DNA of 6,295 nucleotides from Chlamydiota bacterium (lineage in GTDB: Bacteria > Chlamydiota > Chlamydiia > Chlamydiales > Waddliaceae): NCBI GenBank assembly GCA_011065005.1, contig JAAKFP010000156.1, forward strand, positions 1 through 6,295. The letters run 5' to 3'. The notes beneath the pieces were generated by a model. The model was not told the DNA's origin and searched no databases. It saw only the letters and a list, made by a program, of their open reading frames with translations. The translations under genes were made by a program, and so were the position numbers. Positions 1 through 6,154 of this stretch are shown piece by piece. The stretch's first letter is position 1, and each line of letters opens with the position of its first letter.

Positions 1-9
1 AACATTTGA

Positions 10-399
10 GGCATAGTTAACTCCAAAAAGAATTCCGAAACTTTAACAGAAGTCAATTTTGGGATCAAAATTAAATCCTCAATTTGAGAATCTACCTCCT
101 ATGAGGTCAGGAAATCTGTATTTAAGAAAACGATTGATAAACCGGTTAACATGTTTTCGCCCTTTTCAGATTACGATCAAGCTATTGCTTATGTTCCATA
201 TAAAAACAGTCTGTGGGTTGTTTCGAATCAAACGGTTGGGGAACTCAAGGTTACCAGAGCTTCCAAAATCCCGCCGAGACCAGCAACGGTGCCAGCAGCG
301 GTGCCAGCAGCGGTGCGAACAGCGAGCTCAGTTAGCAGAATAGATAAGATAAAAGGAGTGCTTTCCGGCAAGTATAGGATTACATTTGTGAGACATTAA
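10..399 (+). pseudogene. Decayed reading frame of unknown function (C-terminal part, one in-frame stop)
   Basis: This frame is open from just after a TGA at 7-9 to the TAA at 397-399, broken only by a TGA at 85-87. The translation on both sides of that stop looks protein-like: TLTEVNFGIKIKSSI before it, then SYEVRKSVFKKTIDKPVN after it, followed by a segment with YDQAIAYVPYKNSLWVV. An alanine/proline/valine repeat follows, and a basic tail ends in KYRITFVRH. A start at ATG 151 would give 82 residues, but it has no Shine-Dalgarno sequence and would discard plausible upstream coding. I therefore prefer a gene remnant to an intact small gene. I recognise no family. A second frame (TTG at 59 to 343) overlaps it but becomes Arg/Gln/Cys-rich low complexity across the repeat, so it is the less likely reading. 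Whether the TGA is real or a sequencing error cannot be decided here. Confidence 0.4.
281..316 (+). repeat. Three tandem 12-bp units
   Basis: Three consecutive copies of a 12-base unit, CAGCARCGGTGC (281-292, 293-304, 305-316); only the first copy differs, by one base. In the frame of the surrounding remnant they encode PATV-PAAV-PAAV. Because 12 is a multiple of three, gain or loss of units would keep the frame. The block is much more GC-rich than its surroundings. Confidence 0.85.
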
Positions 400-430
400 A
401 TATGGTAAACGATTTGTGCTAGATTAACTT

Positions 431-557
431 CTTACACTGCTGCCGCAGCTATTTACCTTCTTTCACATCTACCCCCCCCGTTCCGCTAACGCTTCACAGG
501 GGGCTTACATCTTCCGGTGCTACCGCGCCCCTGGGGTTTTACATTTCTTTCAGGTGC
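431..557. repeat. GC-rich palindromic intergenic element
   Basis: A compact GC-rich island lies between AT-rich flanks. It holds several short inverted repeats. GCTG-CCG-CAGC lies at 439-449. CGGT-GCT-ACCG (515-525) is nested inside a CAGGGGGC (497-504) / GCCCCTG (527-533) stem. A C8 run at 472-479 could pair alternatively with the G-run at 499-503. The phrase TTACA recurs near 432, 505 and 539, followed by similar pyrimidine-rich or palindromic sequence, and GGTGC occurs at 516-520 and 553-557, so it looks like degenerate units of one repeat family. No long reading frame covers it. The outer stem is followed by GGGTTTT, so weak rho-independent termination of rightward transcription is possible but not convincing. 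A dispersed extragenic palindrome or the scar of a small mobile element is the likelier reading. Confidence 0.5.
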
Positions 558-680
558 ACAAATAAGACCGTAGAAGAAGATATTTTTGTCAGAAAAACTT
601 ATGTAGAACTGCAAGGACAAGTCCCCATACTCCCAAATTCATGCAACCATTTTTTTTGAATCTTTATTGTTTCTTTACAT

Positions 681-709
681 TTTCTTTAAATGTAATTAAT
701 AGTTATAAT
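681..709 (+). promoter_or_regulatory. Putative sigma-70-type promoter for the lipase-like gene
   Basis: A perfect TATAAT -10 hexamer lies at 704-709, inside an AT-rich leader upstream of the hydrolase gene. The -35 at normal spacing is poor (TTTCTT at 681-686, 17-bp spacer). A better-looking TTTACA at 674-679 is 24 bp away, too far for a standard promoter. Weak -35 boxes are common in chlamydial promoters. Transcription would start near 716, leaving a leader of about 40 bases before the ATG at 757. Confidence 0.45.
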
Positions 710-742
710 GTATGTTTAATGTATTAATATGATATTCAAAAT

Positions 743-748
743 GGAAGA
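743..748 (+). promoter_or_regulatory. Ribosome binding site fixing the start of the lipase-like gene
   Basis: GGAAGA at 743-748 sits 8 bases before ATG 757. The alternative in-frame TTG at 751 would be only 2 bases from it, which is too close, so ATG 757 is chosen. A second ATG at 741 opens an out-of-frame 8-codon ORF (MEDIEDEC) ending at 767. It overlaps the gene start, but no Shine-Dalgarno sequence of its own is visible. Confidence 0.5.
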
Positions 749-756
749 TATTGAAG

Positions 757-2787
757 ATGAATGTTAACAATCCTATTTCTCTACGTCAATTAGATCAAGC
801 GACGCAAAAATTTGCCACCTTCGGCTCCATGGAAAAGAACGAGCGACTTTTTACTATGGGCAATAGGTTCTACAAGAACCGAGCACCCGATAGAGTTTTA
901 AGGGGAAAAGAAAACCCTGTATTAAGAGCAATCCACAAGATCATAACCCTTGTACTGAAAATCATCCAAGCAATAGGGAGAGTGCTAACAGGACAGAAAG
1001 TGGAGAAGAATATTCAGAAAGCGACCGATTTTTCCACCGAGCTGGAAGAGCTTCTCAAGCAAGATTTACCCCAAGCCAATTCTCGAGACCATTACGAGGC
1101 ATTGCAAAAACTTAATAAGCTGCATGCTTCTTTAGAAACAGCACACAAAGTTGGCCTGCCTGAATACCTGAAAACCTGCAAAGAGGGAAATGCAAGCTTA
1201 CAGAAGGATTCAGAAGAGGTTCTGCAAAATAGGGCGGAGGCGGTTAAAAGTCTGATAGGTACGGTCAGCGGCATATCTTCTACGTTAAAAGCAAAAATCG
1301 ATGAGGCAGAAAAAAGGACATTGGAGTGCGATCTAAAAGTGGTAAAAGAGTTGTTGGGCAAGCTTGTTGAAAATGAAGATGTTACGCCAACCGAGTTGGA
1401 GGAAAAGTATTTTCTCCTTGCTGCTGTTCGAAAAGTTATCACAGAAAAATATGGTGAAACAGTGGCCTCTCGTGTTTTGGAATATTATAAGCTTTCTGAT
1501 AATGCCATTTCCGGAAGAGATTTATCTGCATTACTTGTGGGAATTGTGGTCAACCTCACTTATAAGGACTTGAAAGTGATTTATGAGAAGGGTTCTGATG
1601 GTAATGCGTTTGAAATGCTGGGAGATGAACAGCTTTGTCGGGAACTTCAAAAAGTCAGAGATATTAATGGGAATTTATTTCGAGCTGATAGCTCAATGAA
1701 ATACCAGAAACAATTTGCGCAGGACCTTGAGCTGTTAGAACGTTTTAGAACTGTTGATGAGTATGGAGAAGATATTCCCGTGAAAGATCTGAAGAAGTTA
1801 TCTTATACAGAGTATTTGGCGAGACTGATCGCCTATGGTCTATTTCATCAAGGCTCCGCTAAATTTCCTGACGGTATTTTGATTCCAGTATACGACAAGA
1901 AGGGGAACTTACAGCTTAAGGAAGCGTATATTTTGGTATCTGAAAAGGGCATTCATGGTGCGATCATCAAACCAGTCATCATTGATTCGGAGCAAGAAAA
2001 GGCGAAAGCGCAGGTGATTTTTCGAGGGACTCACTGTAGGGATTCTCTTTTAAGAGATATTGGTCCTTTTTTTGTCGGTCCGGGAAAGCGTAGTTTTAAA
2101 GAAAAAAGGGATCACATTACTGAAGAAACCTTTAAACACATCGAACAAATGGTTGAGAAATCAGAGGAAGGGGAGTTAAAGGTTTGTGTTGAGTTCATAG
2201 GTCATAGTTTGGGTGGTACCGACGCACAGCGCGCTTTAGAATATTTTGCGTATCAATTAAAAACAAAAGAGAATCATCGGGTAGCAGGCGTTAACCTCTA
2301 TGCTTTTAACTCTCCTAATGTAGAATCTGACGTTGCTGAAGGGCTTATCGATAGTGTTGATCAGCTAAAAATTCCGGTGAGGTTGCGTTATTTTGATGTG
2401 CATAACGATCCGATCCAAGAGTTTGGCACGAAACGACTTGGGTTCTGTTTAAAAGGTAAGCCTGACAATCTAAAAAGATCGATATTCAAATTTAATCGAT
2501 CCAAGCGGAGTTCGTCGAGGTTTTGGAAGGCCTTAGAAGCGCACTCGTTCTACTGTCTTAAGTTGCATGACAATGAAGACGAAAAGGTATTAAACACTAT
2601 TTATGTCGATCACTTGTTCACCGATTTTGAAGGAAACGACAAGTATCGATATGGAGAAAATCGGAAAAAGGAATCGGAGAATCTCGATTTAGAGCTGCTG
2701 AATGATAGGTTTGTAACCAGGGTTTGTCATATTGGTAGGAATATAAAGAAATTGGTCGGGGGGGGGGTATCCCGAAAATCAAGCTAA
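757..2787 (+). CDS. Large protein with C-terminal class 3 lipase-like alpha/beta hydrolase domain; candidate effector
   Basis: The product has 676 residues from ATG 757. The last third has the hallmarks of the Lipase_3 (class 3 triacylglycerol lipase) fold. These are the strand and oxyanion-hole segment VIFRGTH (FRGTH 422-426), the nucleophile elbow GHSLGG at 482-487 with Ser484, a likely acid Asp551 in HNDPIQEFG, and a likely His596 in LEAHSFY. Order and spacing fit a Ser-Asp-His triad. Such enzymes cleave ester bonds of acylglycerols or phospholipids; the substrate here is unknown. The first ~400 residues match no family I recognise. A hydrophobic/amphipathic helix at about 59-78 (IHKIITLVLKIIQAIGRVL) could bind a membrane, and a long, highly charged, helix-rich stretch at about 85-215 may be coiled coil. 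There is no Sec signal peptide. In an intracellular bacterium, host-directed secretion is plausible but inferred. The gene appears monocistronic and converges with the ankyrin-TPR gene. Its last nine codons (from 668) run through a G10 tract and adjoin IS debris, so the original C-terminus may be altered. Confidence 0.88.
   Translation: MNVNNPISLRQLDQATQKFATFGSMEKNERLFTMGNRFYKNRAPDRVLRGKENPVLRAIHKIITLVLKIIQAIGRVLTGQKVEKNIQKATDFSTELEELLKQDLPQANSRDHYEALQKLNKLHASLETAHKVGLPEYLKTCKEGNASLQKDSEEVLQNRAEAVKSLIGTVSGISSTLKAKIDEAEKRTLECDLKVVKELLGKLVENEDVTPTELEEKYFLLAAVRKVITEKYGETVASRVLEYYKLSDNAISGRDLSALLVGIVVNLTYKDLKVIYEKGSDGNAFEMLGDEQLCRELQKVRDINGNLFRADSSMKYQKQFAQDLELLERFRTVDEYGEDIPVKDLKKLSYTEYLARLIAYGLFHQGSAKFPDGILIPVYDKKGNLQLKEAYILVSEKGIHGAIIKPVIIDSEQEKAKAQVIFRGTHCRDSLLRDIGPFFVGPGKRSFKEKRDHITEETFKHIEQMVEKSEEGELKVCVEFIGHSLGGTDAQRALEYFAYQLKTKENHRVAGVNLYAFNSPNVESDVAEGLIDSVDQLKIPVRLRYFDVHNDPIQEFGTKRLGFCLKGKPDNLKRSIFKFNRSKRSSSRFWKALEAHSFYCLKLHDNEDEKVLNTIYVDHLFTDFEGNDKYRYGENRKKESENLDLELLNDRFVTRVCHIGRNIKKLVGGGVSRKSS
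2758..2767 (+). repeat. G10 homopolymer at the 3' end of the lipase-like gene
   Basis: Ten consecutive G residues encode Gly668-Gly670 and the first base of the next codon. Loss of one G would give a tail ending YPENQANL. Gain of one, or loss of two, would give a tail ending IPKIKLTSEHSF. Every alternative stops within about 20 codons, so slippage would change only the extreme C-terminus, not the catalytic domain. Confidence 0.85.
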
Positions 2788-3151
2788 CCTCTGAACACTC
2801 TTTCTGACTTCGATCGTTTTACACGTAGGCTGATATCCTACAGAAACGAATTGTTAGAAGGAAAGCCGATGAAGGAGCATGAGGATTTCTATCGCCGCTA
2901 CCTTATTATCAAGGAGACCCCAAAGCGAGGCCTGAAAGTAACCTACAACGATGAAGAGGTTCGAAAACATCGCGACTGTTATAGTGGTTTTTTTTGCATC
3001 TTATCCAACAAGATAAAGAATGCTGCGGAGACCTTAAGGGTGTACCGCAATAAGGACGTGGTGGAAAACTGCTTCGATAGAATACGCTAATACGTGGCAT
3101 CGTCCTCAATTTGTTGCGGAGATGACGAAAGAAAAATACGAGATGGATTGA
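2788..3151 (+). pseudogene. Transposase remnant (IS1634-like DDE transposase, C-terminal part)
   Basis: After the hydrolase stop the same frame stays open to a TAA at 3088-3090. It encodes LSDFDRFTRRLISYRNELL..., then DFYRRYLIIKETPKRG, CYSGFFCILSNKIKNAAETL and RVYRNKDVVENCFDRIR. The sequence G-[FY]-F-x-[IL]-[IL]-S-N-x-[IL]-K followed by [IL]-x-x-Y-R-N-[KR]-D-V-V-E is the segment around the catalytic Glu in IS1634/IS4-type DDE transposases, so the family call is fairly strong. After VVENCFD the expected continuation (F-x-x-L-K...) is missing. A second frame (about 3077-3151) reads NTWHRPQFVAEMTKEKYEMD and stops at a TGA, resembling the extreme C-terminus of such transposases. This implies an internal deletion near 3070-3085. 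The N-terminal half and upstream catalytic Asp residues are absent, so it cannot be active. A start at TTG 2851 would make a 79-residue ORF, but this is not a real gene. Confidence 0.75.
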
Positions 3152-3185
3152 TGTGTGGAATTGCGCCATAGTTTTGCAACCCCCT
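2788..3185 (+). mobile_element. Truncated insertion-sequence remnant
   Basis: This span covers the transposase remnant plus its short 3' flank up to a tentative right end, where CATAGTTTTGCAACCCCC (about 3167-3184) lies nine bases before the stop of the convergent gene. The reverse complement starts GGGGGTTGCAAAACTATG, a plausible IS terminal repeat. No matching left repeat is seen. The G10 tract at 2758 gives only a run-of-G resemblance, so the left boundary is unknown and may lie inside the hydrolase reading frame. The element is 5'-truncated and internally deleted. Confidence 0.45.
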
Positions 3186-3193
3186 CCAAGGTG

Positions 3194-5872
3194 TTATTTT
3201 TTCTTAGATTTCTTGAACAACGAAAGTAGTTTGTGTCCATCACCAAATCTTTCCACACATTGGGCATAGACTTCTTCGGTTGTCTTCTCTTGAATTTCGG
3301 GATCAGGGTGTTTTTCTAGAGTGATTAGAAGATTATGTAAGCAGTACTCATGAGTCATGTGATCGTCTGTAAAGAGTTCACCTGCTAGAGTAAAAGCTTT
3401 CATTAAATATTCAAGAGCATCATCATATCGTTCACGCATTCCGAAAGAGACTCCGATGCAATTATAACATCTTACTGTTTGTTCGTGCTTCTCTCCTACC
3501 GTATTCTTACAGATTTCTAATGCTTCGAGAAACTCTCTTCCCGACTCAACGTGCCTTTTAAGTCCACCCAAACTGATGCCAATATTAATTTTGCTTATCA
3601 CTATTAAGAGATCATTGGGTTCAAGTTTCTTCAAGCGTATTTTCAAAGCTTCCTGTTTGTATGATAAAGCTGTCGCTTTTTCTTTTTTCAGAGCGGTCAG
3701 AGTTGTTCCTACATTGTTGTAACTTGTTGCTAGATCGAGATCATCTTCCGGCAGGACTTTCATTCGGAATTTGAGAACTTCCTTTTCCTGTTTCAAGGCT
3801 TTTTTGAGGTTTCCTAATTCTCCATAACACCATCCAAGATTGTTTCGACATGATGCTACAACAGGATGTTCTTTTCCCAGAATGTTTACGTAAATCCCTA
3901 ACGCTTTCTCATCATGTTTAGTAGCGTCTTTATAGAGTTTTAGAGCCCAAAAACAGCTTCCTAGGTAGTTATAGATTCTGGCAGCGAGCAGGCTGTTTTC
4001 CCCATTTTCTACTACTGTGATCGTATCCAGCGCTGTTTGATAGTATTTCAAGGCTTCTTTATGACGTTCCTGTAAGCTATAATTTTCTCCTATACGAGCG
4101 TGACTTTGCGCAGCTAAATGTTGATTGTTCAAAGTCACTCTAATTCTTAATGCATTTTTATCCTGTGCGCGAGCCTCATCAAAACGTTTGAGCTTTCTCA
4201 AAAGCACTGCCATTTTCTCATTGCTTGTGGCCGTATCAAGATCGAGTCCTCCTGTGAGTTCCCGTTGTATGTCGTATTTTAGGTTAGCATATTCCAGGGC
4301 TGCTTCGTAATTTTCTAAGGCGAGTAAAATAACTGAAATATTTTTGTAACTTGCTAAAAGTGTTAAGCGATCCACACCATTTTTTCTCTGAATACGAATA
4401 GCAGTGTGCATTTCTTCAAGCGCTTCCTTATGCCTCTTTAGTGAAAAGTAGCTGCAGGCTACACTATGATGGCTAGATGCCGTGTTTGCGTGATCTTTAC
4501 CATGGATTCGTTGTTGCACAGTAAGCGCTTGCAAATGATATTCTAACGACTGAGCAAATTCTCCCGATTTATAGTGCGCATTTCCCAACTCTTGGCATCT
4601 CATTGCTACTTGGATATTATTTTCACCCAAGAGCTTTTTCTCAATTTCTAAAGCGTTACTTTGACACCTAACAATCTGCGCCAACAATTGTGTCTCCTGA
4701 TCCTTGTCAGGAATGGCTTTTACATGATCAGGGGTTGCCATATAGACTGGTTCCTTCCGGGACATGCCTAGGGAGGCAGTGTTTGCCGTTACATGATTTG
4801 GAGTTGCTTGATAAACGGGCTCCTTCTTCTTTGGAGAGTCGGGCATAAGTCCATAGTCAGAATGGATCTCGGAAAAATCGGGAATCCTTTCATAGTGTTT
4901 GGTAGCTTGATTGGAAGTAAAAGATGCGGTTTTTGTTATTGCGTTTGTTGTAAGGGGGGCTGTTGTATCGGCCAAAATGGGCTGATGGGTCGGTAATTGT
5001 GTGGAAGTAGACAACGGAGGAGCCTCCGTTCGATTGAAGATGTGACAGATCTCTTCTTTTCCTAGGGCTTCTGCAAGCTGCATTGGGATCAACCCGTTGC
5101 TATCTTCTTGTTGTAACAGGGGTTCTAGCAAGGAACTGTACTTGTTTAGGCAATGTCGTATGGTTGAGGATTGGCTTGCGTACATGGCAAGGTGTAGCAA
5201 ATTTCCGATGTTTGGAAATTGTTGAAACAGATCCTTAGAAAATAGGATATCGACACAGTCATTGGCTCCCCGTAAAACAGCTAAAGAGAGGGCATTTACT
5301 TGGATTTCATTCCAATTAAAAATAGCATGAGGGTTGGCTTTATTTTTTAGTAACAAAGATAAGGATTCATGTTTACCTGCGAGAATGGCTGTATGTATGG
5401 GTGTTTCTCCCTGTTGGTTTCTCACTTCCAAAAGGGAAGGATTAAGAAGCTTGGGGTAAATGGATAAAGAACCTATTGCAGAGGCAACATGGAGAGCCGT
5501 TCGACCTTCACGATCAGTTTTAGTTATGAATGATGGGTACGAGAGGAGTTGGTTCACTAAAAAAATTGGCTGTTTTTCCAGTGCACGAGTCAGAAAGGTC
5601 CTTCCTTTGAAATCAGTAATCGCACCTAGGTCTTTTTGAAGAAAATCGATTATGATCCAATTGTGCCTTTGACATTCTTCAATGGCTCTTTCAAAACATC
5701 GTTCTGTTACTTCTTTATACTTTTCTGCTATCGGGTTAATCGACATCTGGAAAGTGTCAGCTATCCTCGTAAGAACCCCCCAATCTTGGGAATTATCTAA
5801 GGGGGGTGAGTGTGTAAAACTTTGGGGCGATGTTCTTCCATTTGCTACTGGTGAGGATGACCCACTTTCCAT
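3194..5872 (-). CDS. Ankyrin-repeat / kinesin-light-chain-type TPR protein; candidate host-interacting effector
   Basis: The product has 892 residues; ATG at 5872 is preceded by AGGAGA five bases upstream. It starts with a Ser/Pro-rich segment (1-30, MESGSSSPVANGRTSPQSF...), the kind of disordered N-terminus seen on type III effectors, and has no Sec signal peptide. A helical stretch (40-86) follows, then about six ankyrin repeats (roughly 87-283), the clearest being DREGRTALHVASAIGS (120-135) and QQGETPIHTAILAGKHES (153-170). A Thr/Ser/Pro-rich linker (284-390) carries the duplicated EPVY motif. About eleven TPR units follow, with a regular period near 42 residues (starting near 421, 463, 505, 547, 588, 630, 672, 714, 756, 799, 841). 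Units such as VASCRNNLGWCYGELGNLKK and LATSYNNVGTTLTALKKEKA are typical kinesin-light-chain/TPR_12 style. The tail is Lys-rich (FKKSKKK). Both repeat types form protein-binding solenoids, so a scaffold or adaptor role is expected and no catalytic domain is visible. The reading frame is intact. The partner and any secretion are unproven. Confidence 0.92.
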   Translation of the reverse strand: MESGSSSPVANGRTSPQSFTHSPPLDNSQDWGVLTRIADTFQMSINPIAEKYKEVTERCFERAIEECQRHNWIIIDFLQKDLGAITDFKGRTFLTRALEKQPIFLVNQLLSYPSFITKTDREGRTALHVASAIGSLSIYPKLLNPSLLEVRNQQGETPIHTAILAGKHESLSLLLKNKANPHAIFNWNEIQVNALSLAVLRGANDCVDILFSKDLFQQFPNIGNLLHLAMYASQSSTIRHCLNKYSSLLEPLLQQEDSNGLIPMQLAEALGKEEICHIFNRTEAPPLSTSTQLPTHQPILADTTAPLTTNAITKTASFTSNQATKHYERIPDFSEIHSDYGLMPDSPKKKEPVYQATPNHVTANTASLGMSRKEPVYMATPDHVKAIPDKDQETQLLAQIVRCQSNALEIEKKLLGENNIQVAMRCQELGNAHYKSGEFAQSLEYHLQALTVQQRIHGKDHANTASSHHSVACSYFSLKRHKEALEEMHTAIRIQRKNGVDRLTLLASYKNISVILLALENYEAALEYANLKYDIQRELTGGLDLDTATSNEKMAVLLRKLKRFDEARAQDKNALRIRVTLNNQHLAAQSHARIGENYSLQERHKEALKYYQTALDTITVVENGENSLLAARIYNYLGSCFWALKLYKDATKHDEKALGIYVNILGKEHPVVASCRNNLGWCYGELGNLKKALKQEKEVLKFRMKVLPEDDLDLATSYNNVGTTLTALKKEKATALSYKQEALKIRLKKLEPNDLLIVISKINIGISLGGLKRHVESGREFLEALEICKNTVGEKHEQTVRCYNCIGVSFGMRERYDDALEYLMKAFTLAGELFTDDHMTHEYCLHNLLITLEKHPDPEIQEKTTEEVYAQCVERFGDGHKLLSLFKKSKKK
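4721..4825 (-). repeat. Duplicated EPVY-x-ATP-x-HV motif in the ankyrin-TPR linker
   Basis: The linker contains KEPVYQATPNHV (residues 350-361, bases 4790-4825) and KEPVYMATPDHV (373-384, bases 4721-4756). They are identical at ten of twelve positions and 23 residues apart. The DNA copies have diverged at several synonymous positions, which suggests an old duplication kept at protein level. E-P-V-Y resembles the core of EPIYA-type tyrosine phosphorylation sites, but the residue after Tyr is Gln or Met rather than the usual small residue, with Ala one position later. Confidence 0.8.
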
Positions 5873-5877
5873 AACCG

Positions 5878-5883
5878 TCTCCT
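5878..5883 (-). promoter_or_regulatory. Ribosome binding site of the ankyrin-TPR gene
   Basis: On the minus strand AGGAGA lies five bases before ATG 5872, a strong Shine-Dalgarno match that supports this start. Further upstream (5900-5940) the minus strand is AT-rich, with TATAAA and TATTGT stretches, but no -10/-35 pair with good spacing, so I do not assign a promoter. Confidence 0.75.
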
Positions 5884-6154
5884 ATTTTTGGGTAACGGTT
5901 GTGACGATACAATATCTTTATAAATTTGTCATCTTAATCCCGGGTGGTTTTGTTGGTGATTAAAACAATAACGCCTTTCCGGGTTGAATATTTTCCAGTA
6001 TTGTAATAATTTGTTTTGGTATATTTGAGCGGAAACTCCCTAAGTTATGTGTGGTATATCAGCCCTGACTTCAACACTTCGAGTGCCTAACTAATTGATA
6101 ATCAACAAACCCATGTTTTTCTCAGGCACTACACTCTGCAGGCTTTTTTAGATC
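5884..6154. other. Intergenic region without a convincing gene
   Basis: This stretch separates the ankyrin-TPR gene from the partial gene at the right edge, both on the minus strand. No frame has a start, RBS and sufficient length. A short minus-strand frame (about 5962-6060), lacking any ATG, reads SNIPKQIITILENIQPGKALLF before a TAA. It looks protein-like and could be a scrap of a dead gene, but is too short to call. The spacing of about 280 bases and the lack of a shared leader argue that the two flanking genes are transcribed separately. Confidence 0.5.
6082..6130. repeat. 7-bp inverted repeat AGTGCCT...AGGCACT
   Basis: AGTGCCT at 6082-6088 and AGGCACT at 6124-6130 are perfect inverted copies separated by 35 bases. 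Within the loop is a near-palindrome TTGAT-A-ATCAA (6095-6105), and just left of the first arm is CACT-TCG-AGTG (6075-6085). It lies just downstream of the partial minus-strand gene. The loop is long and no T-run follows on the minus strand, so it is a poor terminator. Function unknown. Confidence 0.4.

Noticed and set aside
281..316. CRISPR-like array
   Set aside because: The 12-bp units are directly adjacent, with no spacers and no cas genes; it is a simple coding-frame tandem repeat.
59..343. 94-codon + strand frame starting at TTG
   Set aside because: It overlaps the better-looking 10-399 frame, starts with TTG without an RBS, and turns into Arg/Gln/Cys low complexity across the tandem repeat, typical of an out-of-frame reading.
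497..540. Rho-independent terminator for the 10-399 frame
   Set aside because: The stem has a bulge and a large structured loop, and it is followed by GGGTTTT rather than an immediate T-run; kept only as a possibility within the palindromic element.
589..642. 17-residue hydrophobic ORF on the minus strand (MNLGVWGLVLAVLHKFF)
   Set aside because: The peptide looks membrane-like, but there is no Shine-Dalgarno sequence before its ATG and no other support; an ORF this short is expected by chance.
674..709. TTTACA/TATAAT as a paired promoter
   Set aside because: The 24-bp spacer is outside the usual 16-19 range; only the -10 box is retained, with a weak -35 at normal spacing.
1092..1442. 116-codon minus-strand frame inside the hydrolase gene
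   Set aside because: It is Ser/Phe-rich, as expected for the antisense of a Lys/Glu-rich helical coding region, and lies wholly within a well-supported gene.
2909..3169. 86-codon minus-strand frame opposite the transposase remnant
   Set aside because: The plus strand carries recognisable transposase motifs here; the minus reading has biased composition and no known motif.
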